Part shown: in pieces, positions 51,102 through 60,135 of the stretch
Layout: each line of letters starts with the position of its first letter
How positions within the stretch are numbered: position 1 is the first letter of the stretch
The notes under the pieces: model-generated
What the model was told of the DNA's origin: nothing
Databases searched by the model: none
The model's input: only the letters and a program-made list of their open reading frames with translations
Made by a program: the position numbers and the translations under genes
Assembly: GCA_965221625.1 (NCBI GenBank)
Contig: OZ244903.1
Coordinates: 1,364,001-1,428,000 of the forward strand
Reading direction: 5' to 3'
Origin: Bin127 sp965221625
GTDB lineage: Bacteria > Chloroflexota > Dehalococcoidia > Lucifugimonadales > Lucifugimonadaceae
DNA length: 64,000 nucleotides

Positions 51102-51246
51102 CGCGCCCTTTCGCTCATCCTGCCAACCACGGTGCTTCTTCGGGTTGAGGTGGGACTACGAAACGGCCGGCACCTTGGCGTCTCGGGAACGGGTTGCGCC
51201 GCCGTCGTTCAGGCTCGGGCGGATTCGCCTGCAATTCGGCGAGCTT
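51102..51246. repeat. right direct repeat (3' end of the intact enolase-superfamily gene)
   Basis: Counterpart of the block at 49165-49309, offset by 1937 bases and in the same orientation. Similarity stops abruptly at both ends, about 13 bases past the stop codon and about 43 codons into the gene. Confidence 0.88.
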
Positions 51247-52290
51247 GTCCTCGTCGATGCGGATGCCTAATCCAGGTTCGTTGCTCAAGTGGATGAAGCC
51301 GTCTTCGATTTCGTGAGCTAACTCGATGCATTGTTCACGACCGGGATCGACGACTTCCATCATCATGTGATTGGGCAATGCGGCAGCCAGATGCGCGGCG
51401 AAGTTCGCTTGGCAGTTCATCATGGTCACCGGAAGTTCGTAGGCGTATGCCATGTTGGCGACTTGCCGACAACCGGTGAATCCGCTGTGGCTTGCGCTGA
51501 TGTTCAAGACATCGGCTGCTTGTTGAGAGATTAAAGGGTAGAAATCGCCGATGTGGTTGAGGTTTTCCCCAGTTGCGACGGCGGCTGAGATGTTGCGAGA
51601 AACCTGACGGAGGCCATCAAAGTCCCAGCGACGTGCAGGTTCCTCGGCCCACGTGATGTCAAAGTCTTCCTCAATCCTGCGAATGCGCGAGATAGCTTCC
51701 TTAGCGGACCAGTATTCGTTCGAATCGATGAGCAAACGCGGTCGTTCTGCGGCGACTCTCAGTGCATCTCGCATGATGGCTAAACGACGGAGATCCGCGT
51801 CCATGTCGAGTCCAACTTTTAGCTTGCCTGAGTCGACGCCTCGTTCAGCCATGCGTCGATAGAAGGCGAAGATTGCGTCGTCGTCTAGGCAAAGATCGAT
51901 GCCGCTGGCATAGGCCTTTACGACGCCTTCGCGAGCACCGAATGTTTTCCATAATGGTTCGTCAGCTATTTTCGCCTTGAGGTCCCAAAGGGCGATGTCG
52001 ATCGCGTTAATGGCGGCATTCATCTCGCCTTCGTTGCCACCTTTGAAGACGAAGTCGACCATGCGCATCCAGAGCCCGATGACGGACCTTGGATCCTCGC
52101 CTTCGATCAGATGGAAGAGTCGACCAACGGCGGGGTTGCCACCGGGTGCAACGCCGGTGATGCCCTCGTTAGTTTCGATCCACAGGGCTCCACCTCCGGC
52201 AACGTCTTCGCCAACCGGGCCGTTGGCGTCGCCGATAGGGCGATCCATCTTCATTTCGTAGTTTTCGACTCTGAAACTGGTGATTTTCAT
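51115..52290 (-). CDS. enolase-superfamily (mandelate racemase-type) enzyme B2
   Basis: A 391-residue enzyme of the MR/MLE group. Lys156-x-Lys158 (GKLKVG) is the catalytic lysine pair; Asp189 and Asn191 (IDSNEYW), Glu216/217 (AEEPARRWD) and Glu242 (ATGENL) are metal ligands. The C-terminal 45 residues form a basic Pro/Arg-rich tail (RRRRNPFPRR...) that is not part of the barrel and recurs in its paralogue. The DNA encoding this tail is duplicated 1.9 kb downstream. Likely an acid-sugar racemase/dehydratase; the substrate is unknown. Confidence 0.86.
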   Translation of the reverse strand: MKITSFRVENYEMKMDRPIGDANGPVGEDVAGGGALWIETNEGITGVAPGGNPAVGRLFHLIEGEDPRSVIGLWMRMVDFVFKGGNEGEMNAAINAIDIALWDLKAKIADEPLWKTFGAREGVVKAYASGIDLCLDDDAIFAFYRRMAERGVDSGKLKVGLDMDADLRRLAIMRDALRVAAERPRLLIDSNEYWSAKEAISRIRRIEEDFDITWAEEPARRWDFDGLRQVSRNISAAVATGENLNHIGDFYPLISQQAADVLNISASHSGFTGCRQVANMAYAYELPVTMMNCQANFAAHLAAALPNHMMMEVVDPGREQCIELAHEIEDGFIHLSNEPGLGIRIDEDKLAELQANPPEPERRRRNPFPRRQGAGRFVVPPQPEEAPWLAG

Positions 52291-52365
52291 GGGATGCTTT
52301 TCTCTTGCGAATTCTCGCCCTTGAGTCTTGAGTAATGAGTGAAATGTGAACCTCGATCGATTAGA

Positions 52366-53592
52366 TCAATAGGCGTGACGACCCTCTGACTGACCGCTAG
52401 TACCGCGCGGGGCCTCTGCGATCTCCGCTTCGGAGGGCGGCACTTCGTATAACCCCGCACCCGGGCGACGTCCGAACGGGCTGGGACCGCTGCCGGGTGG
52501 AATCTTTTCTACGCTTGCCATTTCGAGCATTTCGCGATCGATCTCGATGCCGATGCCCGGTTTGTCCCCGATTACGGCCCGGCCGCCCTCGAACGTGACG
52601 TCCGAGGTCGTGACACCGTCGTCGGATTTGGCGTCGCCGATCTCGATCGTGACGTAGTTGGGGATGACTGACGCTAGGTGCGCGTGATGATGCCCGGCAG
52701 ATCCGCCGAGGGTTACCGGCAGATTGAAGCCGTGAGCGGCATCAGCGAGTTGCAGCGCGCCTGTGATACCCGTCATACCGGAGCCTACCTGAACGACGTC
52801 TGCCGACCGGTTGTGGAAGTATGGCAGGAAGTCGCCCATCGTGTCTAGGTTTTCGCCTGCGCAAACTGGTGCTGAAATGGCGTCGGCGATCCTCCGCAAT
52901 CCTAGGAAGTCCCATCTCCTTGCAGGTTCCTCGACCCACATGAGTTTGTAGTGGCGTTCCATCTCGCGAACCTTGCGGATCGCTTGCTTGGGAGACCAGT
53001 ATTCGTTAGCGTCCACCATCAGCCCTGGATCGTCGGAGTTGATGCTCAAGGCGTCCTTCATAATGCCGATGCGTTCGATGTCTCGGTCTTGATCCAAACC
53101 CACCTTCAGCTTGCCATCTTTGAAGCCGTACTCCTCGGCCATCATGCGGTAGAAGGCGAAGAGTTCATCGTCGGATAGCGGCATGTCGAGACCGCTAGCG
53201 TAGGCGTTGATGCGAGTTTCGACGCCACCTAAAGTCTTGTACAACGGTTCATCGTTGTACTTGGCTTTGAGATCCCACATCGCAATGTCGAGAGCCGAGA
53301 TCGCGTCGTTTGCGATGCCGTCGTGACCGCCTTTGAAGTGTTTGTTCACCATGCGTTGCCACAGGCCGGTTACGTGTCTCGGGTCCTGTCCGATCAATAC
53401 GCCATCGACTAGAGATCGGATTATTGAGGTGGCAGCTCCTCCGCCGGTGGTAACTCCGGACAACTCGGTGTCGGTGTGCAACTCGATGACGGACCCGCTC
53501 CCCCGAGCGCGGCCCATCGGCGAATTTGCGTCTCCTTTGCGGCGGTCCATCGTGAATTGATAGAGCGTCGTGCTTACTCCGGTAATCTTCAT
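52366..53592 (-). CDS. enolase-superfamily (mandelate racemase-type) enzyme B1
   Basis: A 408-residue paralogue of the next gene. Lys161-x-Lys163 (GKLKVG), Asp194/Asn196 (VDANEYW), Glu221/222 (VEEPARRWD) and a CAGENL glutamate are conserved. The tail reads FGRRPGAGLYEVPP, matching the (G/P)RR-x-GAG-x3-VPP pattern of B2. The ATG (MKITGVSTT) aligns with the paralogue's N-terminus; the 26 in-frame upstream codons do not. A 75-base gap separates the pair, which is probably co-transcribed. Confidence 0.86.
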   Translation of the reverse strand: MKITGVSTTLYQFTMDRRKGDANSPMGRARGSGSVIELHTDTELSGVTTGGGAATSIIRSLVDGVLIGQDPRHVTGLWQRMVNKHFKGGHDGIANDAISALDIAMWDLKAKYNDEPLYKTLGGVETRINAYASGLDMPLSDDELFAFYRMMAEEYGFKDGKLKVGLDQDRDIERIGIMKDALSINSDDPGLMVDANEYWSPKQAIRKVREMERHYKLMWVEEPARRWDFLGLRRIADAISAPVCAGENLDTMGDFLPYFHNRSADVVQVGSGMTGITGALQLADAAHGFNLPVTLGGSAGHHHAHLASVIPNYVTIEIGDAKSDDGVTTSDVTFEGGRAVIGDKPGIGIEIDREMLEMASVEKIPPGSGPSPFGRRPGAGLYEVPPSEAEIAEAPRGTSGQSEGRHAY

Positions 53593-53822
53593 GAGAATAT
53601 TCCGTTTCGAAGGGGATCCAGTCGATGGTTGGATTCGACCAATGTGTCGTACGGATTGATTCTTGCACATAATCCCGCTTGATGGAGTGCTCCTGCCAGT
53701 ACCAAGTGGAAGTGCAACGCCCGTTGGGACGAGGTCAGGCTAGTAAAATGTGGTATCTAGCAGATTCATGTTTGGTGCGTCTGTTGAGTCCCACGAAATC
53801 TCATTACGTTAGCGCGTCCAGA

Positions 53823-55994
53823 ATGCGTCCGCGGTTGCCGAAATCCTTGCTTACTTTGACTGTCGTCATCGTGTTGATGGTCGGCTTCTTCAGCGGTATT
53901 GGACGCGTCTCTGCTCAGGGGGCTCAGATTTCAGGTGATCCGGCGACGATCATCGCTTTCGACACTACTCTTGACCAGCGAACCGACTTCGAGGCGGCGA
54001 GTTTCGCGGCGAATCTCATCGCCGATAGTGTCTCTGAAGGTCAGATCTTCGTCGGTACGTATGGCGATGCGGTGGGCAACCTTGAGCCGGTCGCTTCGTC
54101 CGACGAAGCAAAGTCGATGGTTGCTGACATTGTTAGCGAGTTGACGACAGGGACCGATGGCGACGGAGTCGCGGTCGACCTGCTCGGAATGCTAGACAGC
54201 TACGGTGCACGCCTTGCTGAGATCGGAACCCATGACGCCAACCGGATGTTCATCCTATCGGCCGGCGGTTTCGATGATGTTGATCCCGGTGCTGCGTATG
54301 CGGTTGCGAGTGATTTTGCGGGTGACTTCAGGATTGATACCGTTTCCTTGGCAACGACGACTGCCCCGGACAGGGACGTGTTGTCGGCTTTGACCGACGC
54401 AACCGGCGGAATTTCGTACGACCTCGGTTTTGCTGACGGTGTAGTCGACTTCGTGAGCAACATGCTCAACACCCAACTAGAGACTACTTTCGACGGTGCG
54501 AGCCCGGAAACGGGCGGGATAGATACTGGCGTACAAGTGTTGCCGCATTCGTCGTACATGATCGTCGCGTTCGCCACCGAGGATGACGAGACCGAGAGCG
54601 TGATCGTGAGCACGAACGGGCAAGAGATTTCGGAATCTGTCGGTTCAGTGAGCGCTTTTGGGTTACCGGGCATCAAGATATTCGCGGTAAGGAACCCGCA
54701 ACCTGGTCAATGGGGGGCGCGTAGCAGGGGCGGCACCGAGAACGTCAAGATTTCTCGCGCGGTTGTAAACAGCTTGAGGATTGACTTCACTGGCCCACCG
54801 CCGTTCCGTGTCGGGGAACCCGTCGCATTGAACGTCGACACTCGTTCAGGCTCAGCCTTACACGTGGACGCTGACGCGGTGATTGAGGCCGTTGTAGTTG
54901 ATGCAGAAGGCGTCGAGTCGACGTATGCGTTAAATGATGCTGGGATGGACGGGGATGTGACTGCTTTGGATGGCACTTTCACAGTGACTCTGCCAAGCAG
55001 TGAAACCGAAGGGGTCTTTGAGATTCGGTTCACAATGCGATGGTCTGGGATCGCCCCGACCATTGAGACTGTCGGATCGTACCGGGTAGCTCAATTCCCG
55101 CGCATCGACTTGGTAGTCTCAGACCTCGCGGATCCGGTCGGCAAATCTGAGCGAACTCAGATTGGAACCATCAACGTCCTGCGCGGAGCTGACCCGTACT
55201 TGGTCAATCCGGACGACCTCGAGATTGCGTTGAACAGTGCCGCCGATGGCGTGTTGCACGGTTTCGAGGCAGAGGCGGTCGAGTTGATCGACGGCAAGGG
55301 ATACTCTTTCGCAATCTTCGCAGAGTTCGAGGTATCGGGTGATTTCGAACTCGCAGCGTCAGTCAACAGCGACTTCGATGGTCGGAGCTTCGAGTCAACG
55401 GCCGCGGCGCAAGCGTTGACCATTGAGGTGGCGAGGCCACTGCCGTTTGTCACGATCGTGGCCGCGTTTTTGCTTGGTACAGCGGCCGTCGGTGCAATTG
55501 GATTCGCCGCGTATGCGGTGGTCCGACCGAAGCCTTTTGGATATCTGTATCGTATCGACGCTTCAGATCCGTCCGCCGAACGCGAGTTGGTGGCGGATTT
55601 CGCTGCATATCGACCGTCGCCGTTGGATTGGGCAATAAACCGCGCTTTGGTGCCGGCGGCCGCATTGCCGGCCGTGCCTTTGTTGGGAGGAAGTTTCGTG
55701 TTCACTTCCGACGGCACCGGCTTCAAATATGATCCGGCGCAAGATGGCGAGTTGCGTATGCTGTTGCACGACGAAGCGTTGCGGGCGGGATTTAATCCCA
55801 TCGTGCCCGGCGAAACGATTTCGATTGGTGGCGCGAGCTACGTGTTCCAGGCTAACCAACACCGTGGCGAAGTTCGCGTGGCTGAGCGTCTGCGGCGGCA
55901 ACAATCCCGCCAACACCAGGAACTGCAGGATTTTGCGATGGATCCGATGACGTGGGATGCGCCGTCAAGCGCACGTCCAACTCGCCGACATTAG
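53823..55994 (+). CDS. VWA-like exported protein with one C-terminal transmembrane helix
   Basis: A 723-residue type I membrane protein. A signal peptide (RPRLPKSLL, hydrophobic core, VSAQG cut) precedes a von Willebrand A-like domain (about 33-230) whose metal motif reads AFDTTLDQ instead of DxSxS, so metal binding is doubtful. Beta-rich domains follow to about 538, with CARDB/Ig-like strands (FRVGEPVALNV, GVFEIRFTMRW). A transmembrane helix spans about 541-567 and a 155-residue cytoplasmic domain ends in a Gln/Arg-rich stretch. The start chosen gives the signal peptide; an open frame extends further. Perhaps a surface or envelope sensor. Confidence 0.72.
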   Translation: MRPRLPKSLLTLTVVIVLMVGFFSGIGRVSAQGAQISGDPATIIAFDTTLDQRTDFEAASFAANLIADSVSEGQIFVGTYGDAVGNLEPVASSDEAKSMVADIVSELTTGTDGDGVAVDLLGMLDSYGARLAEIGTHDANRMFILSAGGFDDVDPGAAYAVASDFAGDFRIDTVSLATTTAPDRDVLSALTDATGGISYDLGFADGVVDFVSNMLNTQLETTFDGASPETGGIDTGVQVLPHSSYMIVAFATEDDETESVIVSTNGQEISESVGSVSAFGLPGIKIFAVRNPQPGQWGARSRGGTENVKISRAVVNSLRIDFTGPPPFRVGEPVALNVDTRSGSALHVDADAVIEAVVVDAEGVESTYALNDAGMDGDVTALDGTFTVTLPSSETEGVFEIRFTMRWSGIAPTIETVGSYRVAQFPRIDLVVSDLADPVGKSERTQIGTINVLRGADPYLVNPDDLEIALNSAADGVLHGFEAEAVELIDGKGYSFAIFAEFEVSGDFELAASVNSDFDGRSFESTAAAQALTIEVARPLPFVTIVAAFLLGTAAVGAIGFAAYAVVRPKPFGYLYRIDASDPSAERELVADFAAYRPSPLDWAINRALVPAAALPAVPLLGGSFVFTSDGTGFKYDPAQDGELRMLLHDEALRAGFNPIVPGETISIGGASYVFQANQHRGEVRVAERLRRQQSRQHQELQDFAMDPMTWDAPSSARPTRRH

Positions 55995-56008
55995 ATCGCT
56001 TCGAACCT

Positions 56009-56599
56009 CTACCGAGTGTATACCTCGACGGTTTCCATCTCGTCGCCCTGCACGATGGAAAGCACAACGTCCATGCCGCTGGTGACCTTGCCGAACACGG
56101 CGTGACAGGAGGTTCCCGGGACGTTGCATGGTTTCATCTGCCCGTCGACGTAGGGGTCCAGGTGTGGCGTTTCTGCGTGCGTGACGAAGAACTGCGAAGT
56201 GTTGGTGTTGAAACCGCGATTCGCCATAGAGAGTATGCCGGCATCGTCGTGCTTCATGTCGGGGTGGAACTCGTCATCGAACTCGTCTGCCATCTGGCCG
56301 TCCTTGTTCTGTCCGCCTTGGATGACGAAACCGGGTATCACGCGATGCCAAGGTGAACCGTCGTAAAACCCGGAGTTGGCAAGGTTGACAAAGTTCTCGA
56401 CGTAGATGCCGGCGATGTCGTTGTAAAGGTCTGCCTCGATATCGCCTTTGTTGGTCTTAATAGTCACCGAGTACGAAGCGTTCGGATCGTACGAAGACGA
56501 TGCTTCTTCGGAGGTTCCGTCACTACCACTGCAGGCGGTGAAAAGTGCTACGGAGGAGGCACTTGCGGCAAGTATTGCGGCTTTCAAAATATTCGGCAT
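56009..56599 (-). CDS. lipoprotein cyclophilin-type peptidyl-prolyl isomerase
   Basis: A 196-residue exported isomerase. The lipobox LFTAC puts the lipidated Cys at 23, followed by a Ser/Glu linker. The cyclophilin core retains WHRVIPGFVIQGG (catalytic Arg, Phe, Gln), LSMANRGFNTNTSQFFVT and VFGKVTSGMDVV. Between the last two is an unusual two-cysteine insertion, DPYVDGQMKPCNVPGTSCH, shared with the 981-residue lipoprotein 4 kb away. It would assist folding of exported proteins outside the membrane. It converges with the VWA-like gene 15 bases away. Confidence 0.88.
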   Translation of the reverse strand: MPNILKAAILAASASSVALFTACSGSDGTSEEASSSYDPNASYSVTIKTNKGDIEADLYNDIAGIYVENFVNLANSGFYDGSPWHRVIPGFVIQGGQNKDGQMADEFDDEFHPDMKHDDAGILSMANRGFNTNTSQFFVTHAETPHLDPYVDGQMKPCNVPGTSCHAVFGKVTSGMDVVLSIVQGDEMETVEVYTR

Positions 56600-56735
56600 G
56601 GTATTCGTGTTTCCTCGGTCTTTGGCGGTGCTGGGCTGACTACCGATGTTGCGTCGCCTTGGCGTTCAATGTCGATAATCGAGTATATCGCCCTCGTTTA
56701 GGGGTATCAGGGCAGTTGGGCCGCGAAACGAAGGC

Positions 56736-56741
56736 TATAAT
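56736..56741 (+). promoter_or_regulatory. perfect -10 element TATAAT immediately before the E1 alpha start
   Basis: TATAAT ends eight bases before the ATG, which would put transcription initiation at or next to the start codon (leaderless mRNA). No convincing -35 hexamer or ribosome site is visible. Confidence 0.4.
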
Positions 56742-56748
56742 CCGCGAT

Positions 56749-57798
56749 ATGTCAATGATGCGTCAACAGATCGTAATCGTAGGCGAATCGGGCCTCGTAT
56801 TGCCGACCGGTTTGTCGCGCGAACGCTTGTTGGATGCATATCGCACAATGTGCCTGAGTCGTGCGCTCGACGAGCGAATCTGGACGCTAAATCGTCAAGG
56901 CAAGGCGGCTATCGCGGCATCCGCACAAGGACATGAAGCTGCTCAGGCGGCGACAGCGATGGCTACCGATCCGACGAAGGACCACTACCTCATCTACTAT
57001 CGCCAGTTGACTTTGATGTTGATGCTCGGGACCACGCCGACTGAGATGTTGATGCAGTTCCTTGCGAAACAGGGAGAGATGCTCAGCGGCGCACGTCAAT
57101 TCCCGCTCCATGGCGCACATCCGAGAGTGGATCTTTTTTCCTTCTCTAACGTGGTCGGGACGCAGTTGCCCCACGCGGTTGGTGTTGCTCTCGCTGACAA
57201 GATGAAAGGCAAGGACGCGGTATCGATAGCGTTCATGGGTGACGGAGCAGCCAGTCAAGGCGACTGTCACGAGGCGATGAATTTCGCCGGCATCCACCAG
57301 TTGCCTGTAGTTTTCATATGTGAGAATAATCGTTTCGCCATCTCGGTGCCTCTGCATCAACAAATGCCGATCGAATCGATTGCGTCGCGGTCAGCCGCGT
57401 ACGGCATTCCGGGCGTTGAGGTGGATGGCACTGACATCGTCGCCTCATTCGAGGCGGTGAAGACGGCAGTTGACCGCGCTCGGTCTGGAGGGGGTGCCTC
57501 GCTGGTTGAGTTGCGAGTGGAACGATTGCTTCCTCACACGACCGATGACGACCACACCCGATATCGAAGTGCAGAAGACATTGAGCGAATGCGCGAGATG
57601 GATCCGCTTGTGCTAACCGAGCAACTCCTTCGCCGACACCACGTGCTTGATGACGCAGCCGATTTTGAGTTCAAAGAGTGGGCACGAAACGAGGTAGATG
57701 CAGCTACAGATGCAGTCGAGGCACTGCCGTTCCCGCCCGTGGAAGAGATGTACTCAGGCGTCCTCGAATCTGACAACGGGATTGTGCCTAATGGCTGA
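56749..57798 (+). CDS. 2-oxoacid dehydrogenase E1 component, alpha subunit
   Basis: A 349-residue subunit of a pyruvate or branched-chain 2-oxoacid dehydrogenase. The thiamine-diphosphate motif is IAFMGDGAASQGDCHEAMNF to ENN near 163-190. YYRQLTLMLMLGTTPTEML and the GARQFPLHG segment are typical of the branched-chain/acetoin-type alpha subunit. The HTTDDDHTRYR segment is the phosphorylation-loop region of this family. Long in-frame codons upstream are spurious. It heads an E1alpha-E1beta-E2-lipB operon, overlapping E1beta by eight bases. Confidence 0.9.
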   Translation: MSMMRQQIVIVGESGLVLPTGLSRERLLDAYRTMCLSRALDERIWTLNRQGKAAIAASAQGHEAAQAATAMATDPTKDHYLIYYRQLTLMLMLGTTPTEMLMQFLAKQGEMLSGARQFPLHGAHPRVDLFSFSNVVGTQLPHAVGVALADKMKGKDAVSIAFMGDGAASQGDCHEAMNFAGIHQLPVVFICENNRFAISVPLHQQMPIESIASRSAAYGIPGVEVDGTDIVASFEAVKTAVDRARSGGGASLVELRVERLLPHTTDDDHTRYRSAEDIERMREMDPLVLTEQLLRRHHVLDDAADFEFKEWARNEVDAATDAVEALPFPPVEEMYSGVLESDNGIVPNG

Positions 57799-58777
57799 GA
57801 TGACGCTGATCGAAGCGGTGCGCGAGACGATGCGCGAGGAGATGCGTCGGGATGCGGACATATTCCTCCTTGGCGAAGACATCGGTCCTCGAGGCGGAGT
57901 GTTTCTCGCAACGGAGGGATTCATCGAAGAGTTTGGTGAAGAACGCGTAATCAACACGCCGCTCGCCGAGTCTTCAATCATCGGCATTGCACTGGGTGCG
58001 GCGGTCAACGACATGCGTCCGATAGCCGAGATTCAGTTTGCCGACTTCGTATGGCCGGCCATCAATCAACTCGTGGGCGAAGCGGCGCGAGTGCGATATG
58101 GCACCAATGGACAAAAAACCGCCCCGATGACCGTTCGAGTGCCGTACGGCGGTGGAGTTCGCGGTGGGCTTTATCACTCTCAGAGCATTGAAGTCCTGTT
58201 CGCCCACACTCCTGGTCTTCAGGTCGTCGCGCCGGCGACTCCATACGATGCGCGAGGACTGTTGCGATCCGCAATCCGGTCTAACGACCCGACCGTGTTC
58301 CTTGAGCACAAACGAACGTATCGGTTGGTGAGAGGCGAGGCACCGGACGAAGAGTATACGGAGCCGATCGGCAAGGCCGACATCAAACGACGAGGCGACG
58401 ATATCACTCTCGTTACTTACGGTTTGATGTTGCACTATTCGCTGCACGCCGCTGAGATGGTCGCCAACGGCGATGGCATCGAAACTGAAATCGTCGACTT
58501 GCGCACTCTGCGCCCGATCGATGCGGAGACGATCCTCGAGTCCGTAGCTCGGACGGGGAAAGCCTTGATTGTTCAGGAAGACACGGGCGCGGTGAGCGTA
58601 TCGTCGGAGGTGAGTGCAATCATCGCCGACCGAGGTTTCTTCGATCTTGACGCCCCGGTTACTCGGTTGACGCCTCCCGAAATCCCGCCGATGCCGTTCA
58701 GTCCGTTACAGGAAGCGGCATTCATGCCGTCGCCCGAGCGTATCGCCGACGCCATCCGGCTTTTGGCGGAGATCTAG
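57791..58777 (+). CDS. 2-oxoacid dehydrogenase E1 component, beta subunit
   Basis: A 328-residue transketolase-like beta subunit. EDIGPRGGVFLATEGF, NTPLAESSIIGIALGAA, QFADFVWPAINQLVGEAA and the VRVPYGGGVRGGLYHSQS loop are the standard signatures. The C-terminal half has the ILESVARTGKALIVQED transketolase_C segment. With the alpha subunit it decarboxylates a 2-oxoacid and passes the acyl group to E2 lipoyl. The start ATGGCTGA overlaps the alpha stop. Pyruvate versus branched-chain specificity is not resolved; the set looks nearer to branched-chain or acetoin complexes. Confidence 0.92.
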   Translation: MAEMTLIEAVRETMREEMRRDADIFLLGEDIGPRGGVFLATEGFIEEFGEERVINTPLAESSIIGIALGAAVNDMRPIAEIQFADFVWPAINQLVGEAARVRYGTNGQKTAPMTVRVPYGGGVRGGLYHSQSIEVLFAHTPGLQVVAPATPYDARGLLRSAIRSNDPTVFLEHKRTYRLVRGEAPDEEYTEPIGKADIKRRGDDITLVTYGLMLHYSLHAAEMVANGDGIETEIVDLRTLRPIDAETILESVARTGKALIVQEDTGAVSVSSEVSAIIADRGFFDLDAPVTRLTPPEIPPMPFSPLQEAAFMPSPERIADAIRLLAEI

Positions 58778-58779
58778 AG

Positions 58780-60135
58780 ATGGCAGTGATAACCGTTGAA
58801 TTACCCCATGTCGGCGAATCGGTTACCGAAGCAGTCATTGGGAAATGGCTTGTCAATCCTGGCGACAGCGTTCGTCGCTACGATCCACTCGTTGAGGTCG
58901 TTACCGACAAGGTATCGATGGAGGTACCGTCGCCGTACGCGGGGACGTTCGTGACCGCGCTGGTTGACGAAGGCGACACGACGCCGATGGGATCGCCGAT
59001 CGCCGAGATGGACGTCGAAGACGCGTCAACCATTCCAGCTCAACCGTCACCGCCAACGCTAGCGACGGAGCACAGTGGTGCAGAGGAGCCGTCCGGTTCG
59101 GCGGTTCCGATCGCGAGCCGGGTCGGGTCGATGATCGTCGGTGCGAATGTGGGTCCCACGGGTGGTGAATTCACGGACACGAGCCTGCAAAGTGCATCGC
59201 CAGATCCGATTGGTGCACCTGTCGAACCATCGCCTCAACGACTTCGCAGCGTATCGCGAACGATCCGACGTGGCACCAGAGTTTCACCGGTGGTGCGAAG
59301 ACTCGCGGAAGAAAATGACATTGATCTTGCGAGTGTCGCCGGAACCGGATATGACGGAAGGATCTCGAAGCAAGACATTGAGGCTTACATCGCCTCGTCG
59401 GGCAACACGTCCCGTATCGAATCCCATATGGCAGACGAAGTCGTCGAACCAACAGCGATCCGCAGAATGATCGCCGACAATTTGGCGCGGAGCTACCGCG
59501 AGATACCGCATGCTTGGGGCGCGATCGAGATTGACGTTACCGGGTTGGTGGGTTACCGAGATTCGGAGGTCGAACGGATTCAATCGGAAACGGGGATTCG
59601 GTTGACTTATCTCCACGTAATCCTGTGGCACGTTGCACGGTCGCTCCGTGATCATCGGCTGCTAAATTCGAGCTGGCGCGATGGCAAGGTGCATGTGAAC
59701 GGCGAAATCAACATTGGCATTGCCGTGGCGGCTAAGCAAGGTTTGATGGTGCCCGTGGTAAAGCGAGCCGACACGATGACACTCGAGCAGCTGGTACTGG
59801 AATCCAGTCGCGTAATCGAAGCAGCAAGACATGGCGAGCTGAAGTTAGATGACGTTCAAGGCGGCACGTTTACGCTCAACAACACCGGTGCTCTAGGCTC
59901 TGTTCTCGGCGGTCCGATAATCAATCATCCGCAAGCGGCGATTGCCACAACCGAATCGATTGTCAAACGGCCGGTGGTGGTCTTGTCCCCTACGGGCGAC
60001 GCTATTGCCATCAGATCAATGATGAACATGTGCCTTTCTTTCGATCATCGAGTGATTGACGGTGCTGAGGCGATGGGGTTCCTGACCGACGTCAAGGAAC
60101 GCCTTGAAGCTTTGATGCCGACAACATCCGTCTGA
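58780..60135 (+). CDS. dihydrolipoamide acyltransferase (E2)
   Basis: A 451-residue E2 with one N-terminal lipoyl domain (lipoyl-lysine 44 in VVTDKVSMEVPS), a Pro/Ser-rich linker to about 160, a peripheral subunit-binding domain (VSPVVRRLAEENDIDLASV, GRISKQDIEAYI) and a C-terminal catalytic domain with FDHRVIDG near 421-428. It transfers acyl groups to CoA at the complex core. It begins two bases after E1 beta and its stop overlaps lipB as TGATG. The lipoyl domain is a direct substrate for the LipB product next door. Confidence 0.94.
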   Translation: MAVITVELPHVGESVTEAVIGKWLVNPGDSVRRYDPLVEVVTDKVSMEVPSPYAGTFVTALVDEGDTTPMGSPIAEMDVEDASTIPAQPSPPTLATEHSGAEEPSGSAVPIASRVGSMIVGANVGPTGGEFTDTSLQSASPDPIGAPVEPSPQRLRSVSRTIRRGTRVSPVVRRLAEENDIDLASVAGTGYDGRISKQDIEAYIASSGNTSRIESHMADEVVEPTAIRRMIADNLARSYREIPHAWGAIEIDVTGLVGYRDSEVERIQSETGIRLTYLHVILWHVARSLRDHRLLNSSWRDGKVHVNGEINIGIAVAAKQGLMVPVVKRADTMTLEQLVLESSRVIEAARHGELKLDDVQGGTFTLNNTGALGSVLGGPIINHPQAAIATTESIVKRPVVVLSPTGDAIAIRSMMNMCLSFDHRVIDGAEAMGFLTDVKERLEALMPTTSV

